Shown here one piece after another: positions 1 through 9,584 of a stretch of 64,000 nucleotides of DNA. Source of the stretch: Amborella trichopoda. Lineage: Eukaryota > Streptophyta > Magnoliopsida > Amborellales > Amborellaceae. The DNA is taken from NCBI RefSeq assembly GCF_000471905.2, contig NW_006499799.1:2255204-2319203 (forward strand), read 5' to 3'. Numbering within the stretch: the stretch's first letter is position 1; each line of letters begins with the position of its first letter. A model generated the notes under the pieces. It did not search any database. It had not been told where the DNA came from and was given only the letters and a program-made list of their open reading frames with translations. Both the position numbers and the translations under genes were made by a program.

Positions 1-891
1 ACTTCAGATTGATGGTATGCTCGTTTCTTGATGTTTTTCCATGATTTCTTTACTGGTTCACATTTCACATGTCATCACTATCGTATGGAAACAAATGCAG
101 CTCGATTTGGTGCCCAGACGAAGATTTTGTAGCTTTAGAGTTTTGGCCGAAATTTGAAATTTCAGTGTTGAAATTTGTAATCACTTTATTAGCTTCATGT
201 GTGAAATCTGACCGTTCATCATATACATGGTTTAGACCAATGGTAGCCATGAAGCCTACGCACGTGATGGAACTTGTCTTATAGCAATCTGATGCGTGAG
301 GGCCGTGATTTGGCCTCTCGAGCAAGACGTGTCGCTGCTGATTTTCCTGCAAATTTTTTCACAGATCAACAACTTCTCTCTAACTTTTCTCCTTGCTAGA
401 GTGCCATCATGGGGTATGCCACATATCAAAACACTCATCTTAGTGAGACGAACACTCTTACAAAATTTGGTGCAGGGAGGCCACAGGGTAATAGCGTGCG
501 GCTTACCCCTTTCTGGGATATTACCCATAACTTTGTCCTGGAGTGCCCGATTAAGCCGAAACTTGACGCATAGGAGTTTTTTATTGTGATGGATCCAATG
601 GCGATGGTTCCACATCAATTTGATTCACCAAAATAAAGCTATAGTTATGGGGTTCGTTTTAGGGTATTAGAGGCTGATTTTTCCGAAATTGTATATTTGT
701 CTACACTGCCTTAGACATGTTTGATTGCTACGACACTAGGTAGGTTGCCTTTTGAAGTGCTTAAGAACATTCTGAATCATTCTGGGGAAATTTTGAGACT
801 GCCGAGAATTCTACTGTATGTCAGGCTTTATTGACCGGCGTCCTCTTTATTCTACATCAGGGACCAAGGTACTGAAAAATGTCTTCAAACA
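1..891 (-). mobile_element. Tat-family LTR fragment (copy G), start of LTR at 891
   Basis: The plus strand here is the reverse complement of the first ~0.9 kb of the large Tat/Ogre-like LTR found five more times in the window (compare 22740-23717 and 61500-62449). The LTR start on the minus strand is TGTTTGAAGAC, ending at 891. The rest of this LTR lies left of the window. Short ORFs in it, on both strands, recur as shadows in every LTR copy and are not genes. What follows at 892 is unrelated to the family's normal pre-LTR sequence, so the LTR end is either a true element boundary or was cut by another insertion. Confidence 0.75.
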
Positions 892-1600
892 CCCTCAAGC
901 AAGGATGGTTTTTTCATTAGCATAAAAGGTACTAAGGGTGTTTTGGTCATTTCACCTAATTTTATGATTTTATTGTAATTTCTTTAATTGTAATTAGGCT
1001 TTTTTTTTAAGCATTCACCTTTATTTGGTGAATCCTCTATATATGCAACCTTAAGTCACTTGTAAAAAGGGCAGATTATTGAGCATCATTTATAGCTAAA
1101 ACAGTGGCATAATACTTGTTTTCACTCGTCTCTTACTTCCGAACCCTTAATCCCGTTGAGAGGGGAGAGAAAATTTTTTTGGAGAGATAAAATACCCCTG
1201 AGTATGCGGCCACGTCCTTCCCAAAGCGAGAAAACATCTTCGCCCATGCCTACACATTATCTTTCTCTCTCAAGCCAAGTCACGTCTCGTGCCCTTTCTC
1301 TCTCTCCCTTCCAACCTCGGGTCCCCCCCGCACCATTCTGAGCTAGATAGCCAGTCCCCCTCCCAAAGGGGACCATCGTGAGAGGGGGATAGTCGAGCCC
1401 CATTACAGTTGCATGAAAGACAGAGATAAGAGATCTTTGTACTCGAAGAGAGTCCCCGTCAGTGCTGACAGACAGCCGGAGGGCTTCGTGATTGTTCAAA
1501 GAAGGCCAATCAGCCGGGAGTGTCCCACGAACCCCAAGCGTCTAGGCAAGGGTGCAAACACACCTCCACCATAAAATATTTCTCATTGTTGGTTACTATC
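892..1600 (+). repeat. Direct repeat, left copy
   Basis: Aligns by eye with 2190-2985. Shared landmarks in order: AAGCAAGGATGGTTT, GGTGTTTTGGTCATT, CACTTGTAAA, AACCCTTAATCCC, the TC-rich tract, GGCTTCGTGATTGTT and CATAAAAT. The right boundary is approximate. Confidence 0.7.
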
Positions 1601-2189
1601 TGTGTACAGGAGAGCCCGCGCATCCATAAGTGCCCAGCACATGTGAATCCCCCTTGTTTGTTTGAGAGAGAGTCTCTTAGCCCGCGTGACCGACGCAATC
1701 CGCGCAACCGCGTCAGGACCACGAGGTGAAGGCCAGGCCCCAACCAACGATTGCAATGTAACCACCTCACGAAGAGTTGTAAACTGGTATAACTGTTATA
1801 CTTGATCCAAGGCTCGATAAGCACAAATCCCAAGCTTACTAGAAAAGCAAGCCCGCTCGACCGCCAGAATCCCTTTTCTCGGTGACCTCTCAAATTAGGA
1901 AATGCCACAAATGAAGACCAAAACAAACCAAACTTGGTGCAAAATGACAGTGAGAATCTCCTCTTTCATATGCAAGCAAAACAAGAACTTAGACCATCAC
2001 AGGTCGAATGACATTAGCGACCGAAGTTCATGAATCTGGTTAGACTTCCACCACGTGGGAAATGGCTGTCTCAGCACGACTAGAGGGCATCAAAATGCTC
2101 AGAATCAAATAAGCACTCAGGATATAATAACAAATCAGCTGAACCATCGCTACAAGTCCATGGAAAATCTTCCAAGATCTGGCATTGAA
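1601..2189. other. Spacer between direct repeats, no gene seen
   Basis: There are short ORFs on both strands but no recognisable domain. A purine stretch (GGAGGACGC) lies just before the second repeat and could be a weak polypurine tract. Confidence 0.4.
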
Positions 2190-2985
2190 TGGAGGACGCT
2201 TAAGCAAGGATGGTTTCGTCTGTAGCATAAAAGGTCTTAGGGGTGTTTTGGTCATTACACCTAATTTCGATGTTTTATTTTAATTTCTTTAATCGTAATT
2301 AAGCTCTGTTTTTTAGCATTCACCCATGTTCAATGAGTCCTCTATATACGCAAGCTAAAGTCACTTGTAAACAGACGGATTATTTAGTAGTATTCATCGC
2401 TAAAATACAGGCATAATGCTAGTTTTCACTCATCTTTTTCTTCTAAACCCTTAATCCCACTCAGAGGAGAGAGAAAACGTTTCCAGAGAGAAAAAATACC
2501 CCTGAGTGAGCGGTCCCATCCCTTCCGGTAGAGATAAGACATCTTTGAGAGAATGGACTCATTCTCTTTCTCTCTCAAGCCAGGTCACATCCCGAGCCCT
2601 CTCTCTCTCTCTTCTCCTCCACGAGTCTTCTGCCCCAAGTAGTAGCCCCCGTTCACCAGAGACACACGGTCCTGAGTGAACCTGCGAGCCCCAACCCTTA
2701 GGTTCTCTCACACCCTTCTACCAGCCAGCCAGCCCCTCCAGCAGGGAACTGTCGAAAGGAGGGATAATCGAGGCCGATTGCTGTCGCATGCGAGAGAGAG
2801 AGAAGAGAGACCTTTTGACAATCTGAAGAGAGTTTCCGTCCAAACCGTGCTGGCTTACAACCAGTGGGCTTCGTGATTGTTTTAAGAGGGCGAACCATCT
2901 GAGCGTGTCCCAGGAACCCCAAACAGTGAGACAGACATCCAAACGCTCCCCCCCCCCGTCCCCCCGTCATAAAATCTCTCCGCCT
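2190..2985 (+). repeat. Direct repeat, right copy
   Basis: Second copy of the 892-1600 repeat, with many substitutions and small indels. It has a C-rich run near 2950 that is absent from the left copy. The right end is approximate because similarity fades after CATAAAAT. Confidence 0.7.
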
Positions 2986-2990
2986 TCCCA

Positions 2991-3744
2991 TGGTGTTCTG
3001 GATTCTCCTACTAATGACAAAACCCTCTCAAAGGCATATAGATCTCGATCTAGAACCAACTACCTAAAGCCTCAACGCCTTCGTCTTTCTCAAACCCCCT
3101 TGGTTGATCTTTAGAGAGATGAGAGGTAGAAATCAAAGAGAGAGGGAGAGATCTAGTAGCAAGAGGATGGTCCCCTGTGCTACCCACAAATCAAGAACCA
3201 ATTCCAAGCTAGATTGTGCCCCTTAGAACCCACTAAAGAGATATAGAGAAGATAGCTTGGGCGTGCCCCCTTGGCTTTACCAACTTGAGAGAGAAAGAGA
3301 GAGCTACTACTTGGGTTGTTAAACCCTTCTCAGTTAAATCCCTATGCCCACGTATCTTGGGTTTTTCCAAACTCGACTGACCTAGCATGTCGAGTCCAGT
3401 CTGAGTATCGGTAAATTGCATTTGCCTAGTATGATGCACAAGAGGACCACAATCGCACTGAATTTATGTTTCGCCCTCATTAGGCCTTTATAGGCCACAT
3501 AAACCCAACAATCATACACCTAGAAATCGAATTTGATTCATCAATATAATAGTTATTAGCAGTTTGGAAAAATAATAAAGGAAATTTTCATAAAACCCTT
3601 GAAAATGGACTTTCTACCCAATTTACCACCAACCTAACTCTTCCTAGAACTGTTTTCCCCAAAACCATGTTTCCTAGAAAATACCCCCTCAACTCAAAAA
3701 AAAAAACGAGACTAAAATACTCCTCCCTTACCTCACACGTTGAC
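2991..3744. other. No gene recognised
   Basis: Mixed sequence with short ORFs only. It includes GA-rich stretches at about 3115-3155 and 3285-3305. No family recognised. Confidence 0.4.
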
Positions 3745-4085
3745 CATGGCAGTCAGACGCTTCATCATGGCGATCTCACGCTTCATCATGGTGGTCCGAC
3801 ACTTCACCATGGCGGTCCGGCATTTGGAAGAGACGGTCCGGCGCTTAAGTCACTGATTTGAAATGGTCTGACACCTAACCATGGCAATCCTGAACTTCAT
3901 CAAGGCTGCCCGGAGTTTGGAAGAGGCGGTCCGACATTTGTTTCTAGATTAATGAGCGGTTCGGCATTTGTGAGCTACGGTCTGGTAAAATTGAAAATTG
4001 ATTGGAATAGGCGGCCCGACAGTGTACAGTTCCGGTTCGGCAGAATGGATGGGTCCGGCAATATACAACCGTGGTCCGGCTTTTC
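3745..4085 (+). repeat. Degenerate ~21-bp tandem repeat
   Basis: Repeated units of the form CTTCACCATGGCGGTCCGGCA recur through this stretch, becoming more degenerate to the right (GGTCCGGC, GGCCCGAC, GGTTCGGC). The 64-aa ORF across its left part has a matching peptide repeat (LHHGGPT). It is best read as a minisatellite rather than a gene. Confidence 0.7.
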
Positions 4086-5085
4086 CTTTTATTGAGATCC
4101 GAAAATGATTTGTTATGTATATGAAGTGTATTTTCGTCAAAAAAATGAACTTTTTGTATTGAAGGGATATTCGCTATAAAACTTGATTGTTAGAAAAATT
4201 ATGCTAAAAAAATTAGGATGGGATAAAGTGCCTTGAAAGTCTATTTTTAAAAATTTTATGCAATTTTCCCAAATAAAAAACAATGCAGGCTTTTGCCAGT
4301 TGGCGTTGCTTATACGTTGGGGTTGAAAGAGAACATTCGCAAAACCCCATGGGGAAGAGAAAGAGAGAGTAAATTATAGGGCACACACGAAGCTAAACAA
4401 CTGGAAACATCCAAATGAATAAAAGTTGGTATCGAGCAGGAACATGGAAAATTAGGGTATTTTCTAGTGTTGGTGACTAGGAATCTCACTCATCAAACTT
4501 AATACAAATAATGGTTAAGGAATCACGGTGTTGTCCAAGTCCGGCAGAAAATGTTACACACAGCAATGCATCAAGTAAGTCACATTGTTTGTTTCAGAGT
4601 TCAGACAAATATCTTCTATAAATAGGTACTCCAGTGATATCACAAGATGCACAAAGCAAAGGTGAACATGGAAGTCATGATTAATCTTGTCCCTTAAATT
4701 TTGTTCCTTTACTACCAACCTTTTAAGTTTGGATGGTAGGTAAATGAAGTTGTTCCGGAGAGAGTCTTAACTAGATCTATCGAACAAGTGTTTCTCGACT
4801 TTTGCTTTGAGCACGTAACTTTCTTTATCTTGAACTTTTGGCATTTTTTTATCTTGGACCTCTTTTTGGAAACTTTAAAAGCCTTTCATTTTGGTTTTAA
4901 TTTTATAGGCCTCTTTAACTTTGACCTCTCACTCTCTTGGCTATGAACAATCAATAGAAGTAATAAAACTTATAACAATCATTATTAAAGCTAAAAGGAG
5001 AAGTTACCGTATGAAAGTGGTTTACTTTCATTAAAAAAAAACAAAAAAAAAAACTCATTGATGCATAATATTCAAATACTAAAAC

Positions 5086-5091
<6 letters not shown>
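4086..5091. other. AT-rich DNA, no gene seen
   Basis: No ORF with a recognisable domain and no repeat shared with the rest of the window was noticed. Confidence 0.4.

Positions 5092-5127
<36 letters not shown>
5092..5127. repeat. (TA)n microsatellite
   Basis: An uninterrupted run of TA dinucleotides. The minus-strand ORF crossing it (YIYIYI run) is an artefact. Confidence 0.95.
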
Positions 5128-5130
<3 letters not shown>

Positions 5131-6493
5131 AGACAAGTTTGATTTTTTCCAAACAAATGTTATTGTCTTTGGCTAAGAAGATCTCATAATCCATTTGAAA
5201 ATTAATCATCGTAAATGACGCATCAAACTATAACAAGTAATAATCTAAGAAGGAACCAAACAATAGCAAATGATTTAGGGTATGAAAATTGTCTGTGAAG
5301 GAACCAAATAAAACCTTTTGCGAAAAAAAAATGTTCACCAAACAATAGCAAATAATTTACTATTAAAGTCGATAAAATATTCAAAAAACTTTTCAAGAAG
5401 AAAACAAAAATAAAAACTCAGCAAACACATTCTTCAATAAATAGCACGGGAATAATTTTGATCTATCATTTAGGAACCATAATTAAAATAGCAATAATAA
5501 TAACAAATTATAGAGCTAAAAAAAGATACATACGTATGATTTTCAAGCATAGTATGTACTAACACAGAGCTACATAACAATCAAAATAAATTACTTAAAA
5601 AGACTTTGGGGCTATGAGTTTTTATCTCTATGACGAACGTCTGATAGGGGAAAAAGCACAAACAAAGGGTCTCGGAGATATCTCTTTTTACTACGACAGT
5701 GACGGTTAGAGAGAGATATACGACTGAAAAGAAATATGGCTATATATTCCTTGCACTGTTAGAGAGAGATCACACGAGAGGTAGTAGAAGCTAGGGCACA
5801 CTGTTCCGGTGTGTGTATGTGTGAGAGAGAGAAAGAGAGAGAGAGAGGGATCAGCTAAGACAGAGAACACGAGAGAGGAAGAAGAGTTTTGGGCATTCGA
5901 ATTTGGGAATGGGGGTTTATGGGACTGGTGTGAGAAGTCCATGAAAGGGGTATCACTGCATTGAGATTGTCATGGTTAGCATCACGGTTCTTTATTGACC
6001 ATGATAATCTACACCATCAAGGTCCTGTAAATACTGTGAAGTTTTAAATGGGAATCTAGTATCACAGTCTTAACAAAACCGTGATGACTTCAACCCAACC
6101 CGAAGAAAGTTTGAAGGCCATGATGCCGGACCTAAGAATATCGTGAATGATATTTTAGTCAAAAAATGCAAATAGCAGTGAAATGAAAAGGGGTTTGATT
6201 TAGGTTTTAGAAACTTTCAAGAATAAAAAATAATAAAAATTTTAGTTTATTCTCTTGAGTGAAAAACCCATCATATATTAAACAAAGTTAAATAAAAAAA
6301 AACAAGCTTATATTCAAACCACTATTTTCATTACATAACTAGTCAATAACAACACTATAGAGTCATCCAATGTGGGTTACTCCTATCTTGTAACTGAACC
6401 TACAAAAACTTCTCTTTCTAATTTAGACAAAGAATTTAAGTATCTCACCGTGGGTAAGAGGAAACATATATCTACAATGGCACAATAAAATGG
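5128..6493. other. AT-rich DNA with GT/GA microsatellite, no gene seen
   Basis: It includes a compound (GT)n-(GA)n tract at about 5809-5850 and homopolymer A runs. The stretch from about 5965 to 6110 has several copies of ATCACGGT/ACCGTGAT-like words in both orientations (possible decayed inverted repeat). No coding region is recognised. Confidence 0.4.
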
Positions 6494-6716
6494 TCACATG
6501 AATTTGGCACTAAGGCTATGTTTATGAACAAAAACCCATGCCAAACTCAAAATTCTCACATCTAGCCCCGAGGCAAATGGCCAAAGAGCATCAGAAAACA
6601 TATTCTCTGGAAAATTGCAGTCATCCCAACCTTCGAAAATTTCAGCATGTAGTCCGAAATTTCGTGGCCAAAACTTTGGAGCAAGGAAGCACACGAAGTT
6701 CTCGAGCGATTGACTA

Positions 6717-7010
6717 TCACAATGTTAGCCAGCCCTTGGTCTCCCACCTCTCTTGGTCAAAACTTCTATAATTTGTTGGGGTTTTGATCCTCTGCATTGT
6801 TGGTGAACCTATGTGAGTTTTTAAGGTGTCAATTGTCTGTTCTTCATCAAAGTCATTGCAACTTGTTAGGGTTATGTTTCTCTGATTTTTTTCAAAACCT
6901 CTGCAACTTGTCAGGGTATCAATCCACTCTTTTCGTTGAGGAGTCGGTAAATTGTCGAGTACAATACTTGGTGAAAATATTTGTTCAAGTGTGCGGAGGC
7001 AAAAAAGGGG
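6717..7010 (-). pseudogene. Frameshifted C-terminal tail of the kinase pseudogene
   Basis: After the kinase HPF motif the kinase frame runs on to a stop at 6911 without family-like sequence. The neighbouring frame continues with EQIFSPSIVLDNLP, which resembles the SPTSVLD-type tail I associate with plant MAPKKK17/18-group kinases. The switch point falls at a homopolymer run (A6G4 on the plus strand, 7001-7010), a typical place for a 1-bp indel. The rest of this tail is not recognised. That the tail belongs to the kinase is inference. Confidence 0.5.
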
Positions 7011-7552
7011 TGGCGATGCAACTGAGAAGCCATCCACCTTTCTGATGGCTCTCTCATGAAACACTTCCCTAGAAAATCAAGGTTGCAATCTAAAATTCCA
7101 GTGAGTTTGAGTTTTTCTGGTGATAAATAGGGCACCTTCCCTGTAGTCATCTCCACAACTGTACAACTGAGGGACCATATATCTGAGGGCATGCCTTGTT
7201 CCCTCCCCTTAGAAATTTCGGGGGCCATCCACCCCAAAGTCCTGTCGTGAATATCAAGAAGGTCATTGGAGATCCTCTTTGCAGCACTAAAATTGGCGAG
7301 TTTGACTTCACCTAAGAACCCCAAGACCACATTCTTTGCTTTAATATCACAGTGAATAATTCCGTTGCCATGAAGGTATTGAAGACCTTTGAGAATGGAG
7401 GTCGTGTAAGCTTTAATGACCATTTCTGGCAATCGCTTGCATCTCATAGATAGTGAAGACAAATCACCACCCTCCATGTCCTCCATGAAGATATTCACAG
7501 TACTTTCTTCGTCATAGCACTGGCCAAAATGATTCACTATAAAGGGAGAATC
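7001..7552 (-). pseudogene. MAPKKK-type protein kinase, C-lobe fragment (pseudogene)
   Basis: This is the downstream half of a plant MAPKKK17/18-like Ser/Thr kinase. An open frame runs from 7693 to 6911, but its first ~47 residues are antisense LTR; true kinase sequence starts at DSPFIVNHFG (7552). Visible motifs: hinge-like IFMEDMEGGDL, catalytic loop HCDIKAKN (ORF residues 114-121), activation segment start NFS in place of DFG (134-136, bases 7286-7294), WMAPE (155-159), SDIWSLSC (170-177) and REPSERW (214-220). About 25 residues usual between TGxxPW and the KC(L/F)xRxPxERW motif are missing. The magnesium-binding Asp is lost, so catalysis is not expected. The N-lobe lies 12 kb away at 19572-19762, separated by a retrotransposon. 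Family placement is by motif and moderately sure; pseudogene status is very likely. Confidence 0.85.
7548..7552. repeat. Target-site duplication of the copia element (left copy)
   Basis: GAATC here and at 19572-19576 flank the copia element exactly. On the coding strand it is GATTC, within the codons for Asp-Ser of the kinase, so each half of the kinase carries DS at the break. Confidence 0.85.
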
Positions 7553-7936
7553 TCTTGGATTATTAGGGAAGAGATGGACCCCGAAACTCTCAGGATTTGT
7601 TGGCGGTGTCGTGAGACTGAGGGTCGTAGAGTGGAGGATTTTCCTGAACAATAAGAACTCAAAGCTTCTCTGCTTATGCCTTTCCATGGCCATGAAAGGC
7701 CTAATTATAGAGGGATAGAGGATGTCATATTCAAACGTTCGGCTTTCTCCTGGAAACTCTGAGAAACGTGCTCATAATTTAGGGAGGTGGGTAGTTATCA
7801 TCTACCCGTTAGATGATGACTCTTCTCTCTCTAAAAAAGGCCATTAGTTAGTGATAAATATAATATTTATGATAAAGATTAAAGAGAGAAAAAATTGCAT
7901 ATATGAGGGCCCATTGGCCACCCATACGTACCAACA
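7553..7936 (-). repeat. Copia 3' LTR
   Basis: 384 bp, matching 19194-19571 along its whole length with scattered differences. On the plus strand it runs from TCTTGGATTATTAGG (expected TGTTGG) to TACCAACA, so one terminal base of the inner-outer inverted repeat is mutated. It contains the ~46 residues that falsely extend the kinase ORF. Confidence 0.9.
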
Positions 7937-7945
7937 TCTCCTACT
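7937..7945 (-). other. Copia polypurine tract
   Basis: On the minus strand AGTAGGAGA sits directly before the 3' LTR start TGTTGG. This is the usual primer for plus-strand DNA synthesis. Confidence 0.7.
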
Positions 7946-8249
7946 TGGCCATGAGGATCAGATATATTGATATAATACCACTTAACGAGCATATCCTTGT
8001 CATGAGGCTTTTCACACTAGTACAGTTATATATCTCATAACAAAAAATATCCAAAGTTATGTCATAGGGTTTTTCACGCTATTGTGGTTTTCCTTCACAT
8101 GATCAAGACATCAAAAGAAATATCTCATTTAGGACTTCCCGAATTAAATATTTTTAAGTCCCATCAAAGCTACATACTTTGATAATCAATTTCAATATTC
8201 TTACCCTTGGAACTATAACTCCATTTCTAATTGATGAGATAGGAGCCTG
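7946..8249 (-). pseudogene. Copia RNase H C-terminal end and 3' untranslated part
   Basis: Reading leftward from 8249 the minus strand continues the RNase H that breaks off at 14547: across the break it reads VKFF-DNQAPISSIRNGV, matching the copia CDNQAA(I)-type motif. Degenerate sequence like SSKGKNIEIDYQ follows, then an untranslated stretch to the polypurine tract. This shows where the inner element landed. Confidence 0.75.
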
Positions 8250-8254
8250 ATTAT
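8250..8254. repeat. Target-site duplication of the inner gypsy-type element (left)
   Basis: ATTAT here and at 14542-14546: a perfect 5-bp duplication directly outside the two LTRs. Confidence 0.88.
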
Positions 8255-9563
8255 TATAGACACCCGCTTTAAATCTAGCAAGTTCTGTTGTTTTCTTAGA
8301 CCATTAGGATCAAATTGGCCTATTAAACTCAAAATCCATAGGTCACAAAACTTACTCTGTGAGCCTGAACCATTCTACCAGCCCAAAACCCAGCAGATGT
8401 CTGGTTGACCGGGAATCTAGTAAACGTGCTGTTTTACGAAAAAATAATTAAAAATAGTAAAAAATTCTGTTTTGAGCCAAATTTTCTTTGAAAACTTCAC
8501 AAGAGGTTGAGGAAGACACCCAAATTGAAAAAATCAATTTGGACAAGTTTTGGTTTGGGCAACATGGGGCATGCCGCCCACGTGACACAGGGCATGTCAC
8601 CCAAGTCATCCTGCATTTGTGTTGTTTTACGAAAAAAATCAGCTTCACAAGAGCCTAAGGAACACACTTAAAAAAAAAATTTCAATTTGGAGCCTTTTTT
8701 ATTTGCCCCGTGCCACCCAGGCGACACGACTCGTGCCACCAAGATGAAAAGGGGGGGTGCCGCCATACATGGTTTTTCCCAAACTTGTTTTTATCATTTT
8801 TCATGTTTTTATGGTCATCTTTTGGGTGGTTTGGCCACGTGATGCTATCAGCATCGGTCAAATCTGAATTTTCAAAAATAAAAGATTGGTTTGAGAAAAG
8901 GGATTTGTTGGTTACGGGATAACTCCACCCCAACAAATCCCTCGTTCAGATGAACTCACTTTGGGTGACCATAAAAGGATGAAAAACAAGAGGGTTAAAA
9001 AAAAAAGGGAGGGACGAGTCTTTTAGAAACTCTCGGCTGGAAGAGAAACCCTAGGAGAGTACAAAGACCTTCCCTGAGAAAACCCTAACTCATCTTAAGC
9101 CTGAGTAAACCTATACCTAGGGCATAACAACCCTAGATCTAAACCATTTCTAGGGCACAACAACCCTACTACTACCAGAGACTTGCTATCGACATCTGGA
9201 CCACAAGGGAAAAAGGAACCGATTTTGATATGGGCGAGCCCTTTAAGGCTCGAGAAGCCCAGGCTATCCGGCCCGGTTCGGTATTTTCTCCCCTTCATTT
9301 CCTTTTTTCTTTTATTGTATTTATTTTATTTTGATCTGGCTTTGATTCATTCTGATTGAAAATTGTATTTTGAAATTCTTTGGATCACGCTAGCTTCGCC
9401 ATAGATCTGCGAGCAAATTTGCTCGTTTTAGGGCAAATATGATCTCTGAATTCGATTGTTCCAACTTTCTCTATCATTTGTTTTTAATTTATTTTTTATC
9501 AGTTGAAAGTGTCTAATTTGAGAGATCTACATCGTTGGAACGCTCGATTCTGTACTATAAACA
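8255..9563 (+). repeat. 5' LTR of the LARD-like element
   Basis: Starts TATAGACACC (expected TGTAGATACC as in the 3' copy) and ends ACTATAAACA. It shares with the 3' LTR the blocks CACAAGAG, TTGGGTGACCATAAAAGGATG, AGGGAGGGACGAG and CTACATCGTT. Visible differences are numerous, so it is not a recent insertion. Confidence 0.9.
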
Positions 9564-9564
9564 G

Positions 9565-9584
9565 TTTGGCGCCCACCGTGGGGC
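9565..9584 (+). other. Primer binding site
   Basis: TTTGGCGCCCACCGTGGGGC begins one base after the 5' LTR. TGG at the start pairs with the CCA end of a tRNA; I do not assign the tRNA species. This fixes plus orientation. Confidence 0.8.

Larger units (their letters stand above)
892..2990 (+). mobile_element. Possible short non-autonomous LTR-type element
   Basis: Two direct repeats of about 0.7-0.8 kb (about 892-1600 and 2190-2985) flank about 0.6 kb of sequence without coding potential. Size and layout fit a small LTR (TRIM or LARD-like) element. I could not find a convincing primer site after the first repeat, nor clear TG/CA ends or a target duplication. A tandem duplication of a longer segment is an alternative. 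Both repeats hold TC-rich tracts and a block of the form TGTCCCA(C/G)GAACCCCAA. Confidence 0.45.

Noticed and set aside
65-618. Pairs of overlapping ORFs on both strands that recur at 22689-23228, 25238-25762, 40994-41560 and 61581-61952
   Set aside because: They are the same LTR segment read in both directions in each copy. Recurrence is due to the LTR, and the frames are broken differently in each copy.
4951-5136. Minus-strand 61-aa ORF
   Set aside because: It crosses the (TA)n microsatellite and has no other support.
5706-5942. Minus-strand 78-aa ORF with a hydrophobic stretch, considered as a small secreted protein
   Set aside because: Composition is driven by the GT/GA microsatellite (LSLFLSLTHTHTG) and there is no cleavage-site context or homologue recognised.
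7553-7693. First 46 residues of the kinase C-lobe ORF as its natural N-terminus
   Set aside because: They translate the copia 3' LTR; the same sequence exists at 19200-19340.
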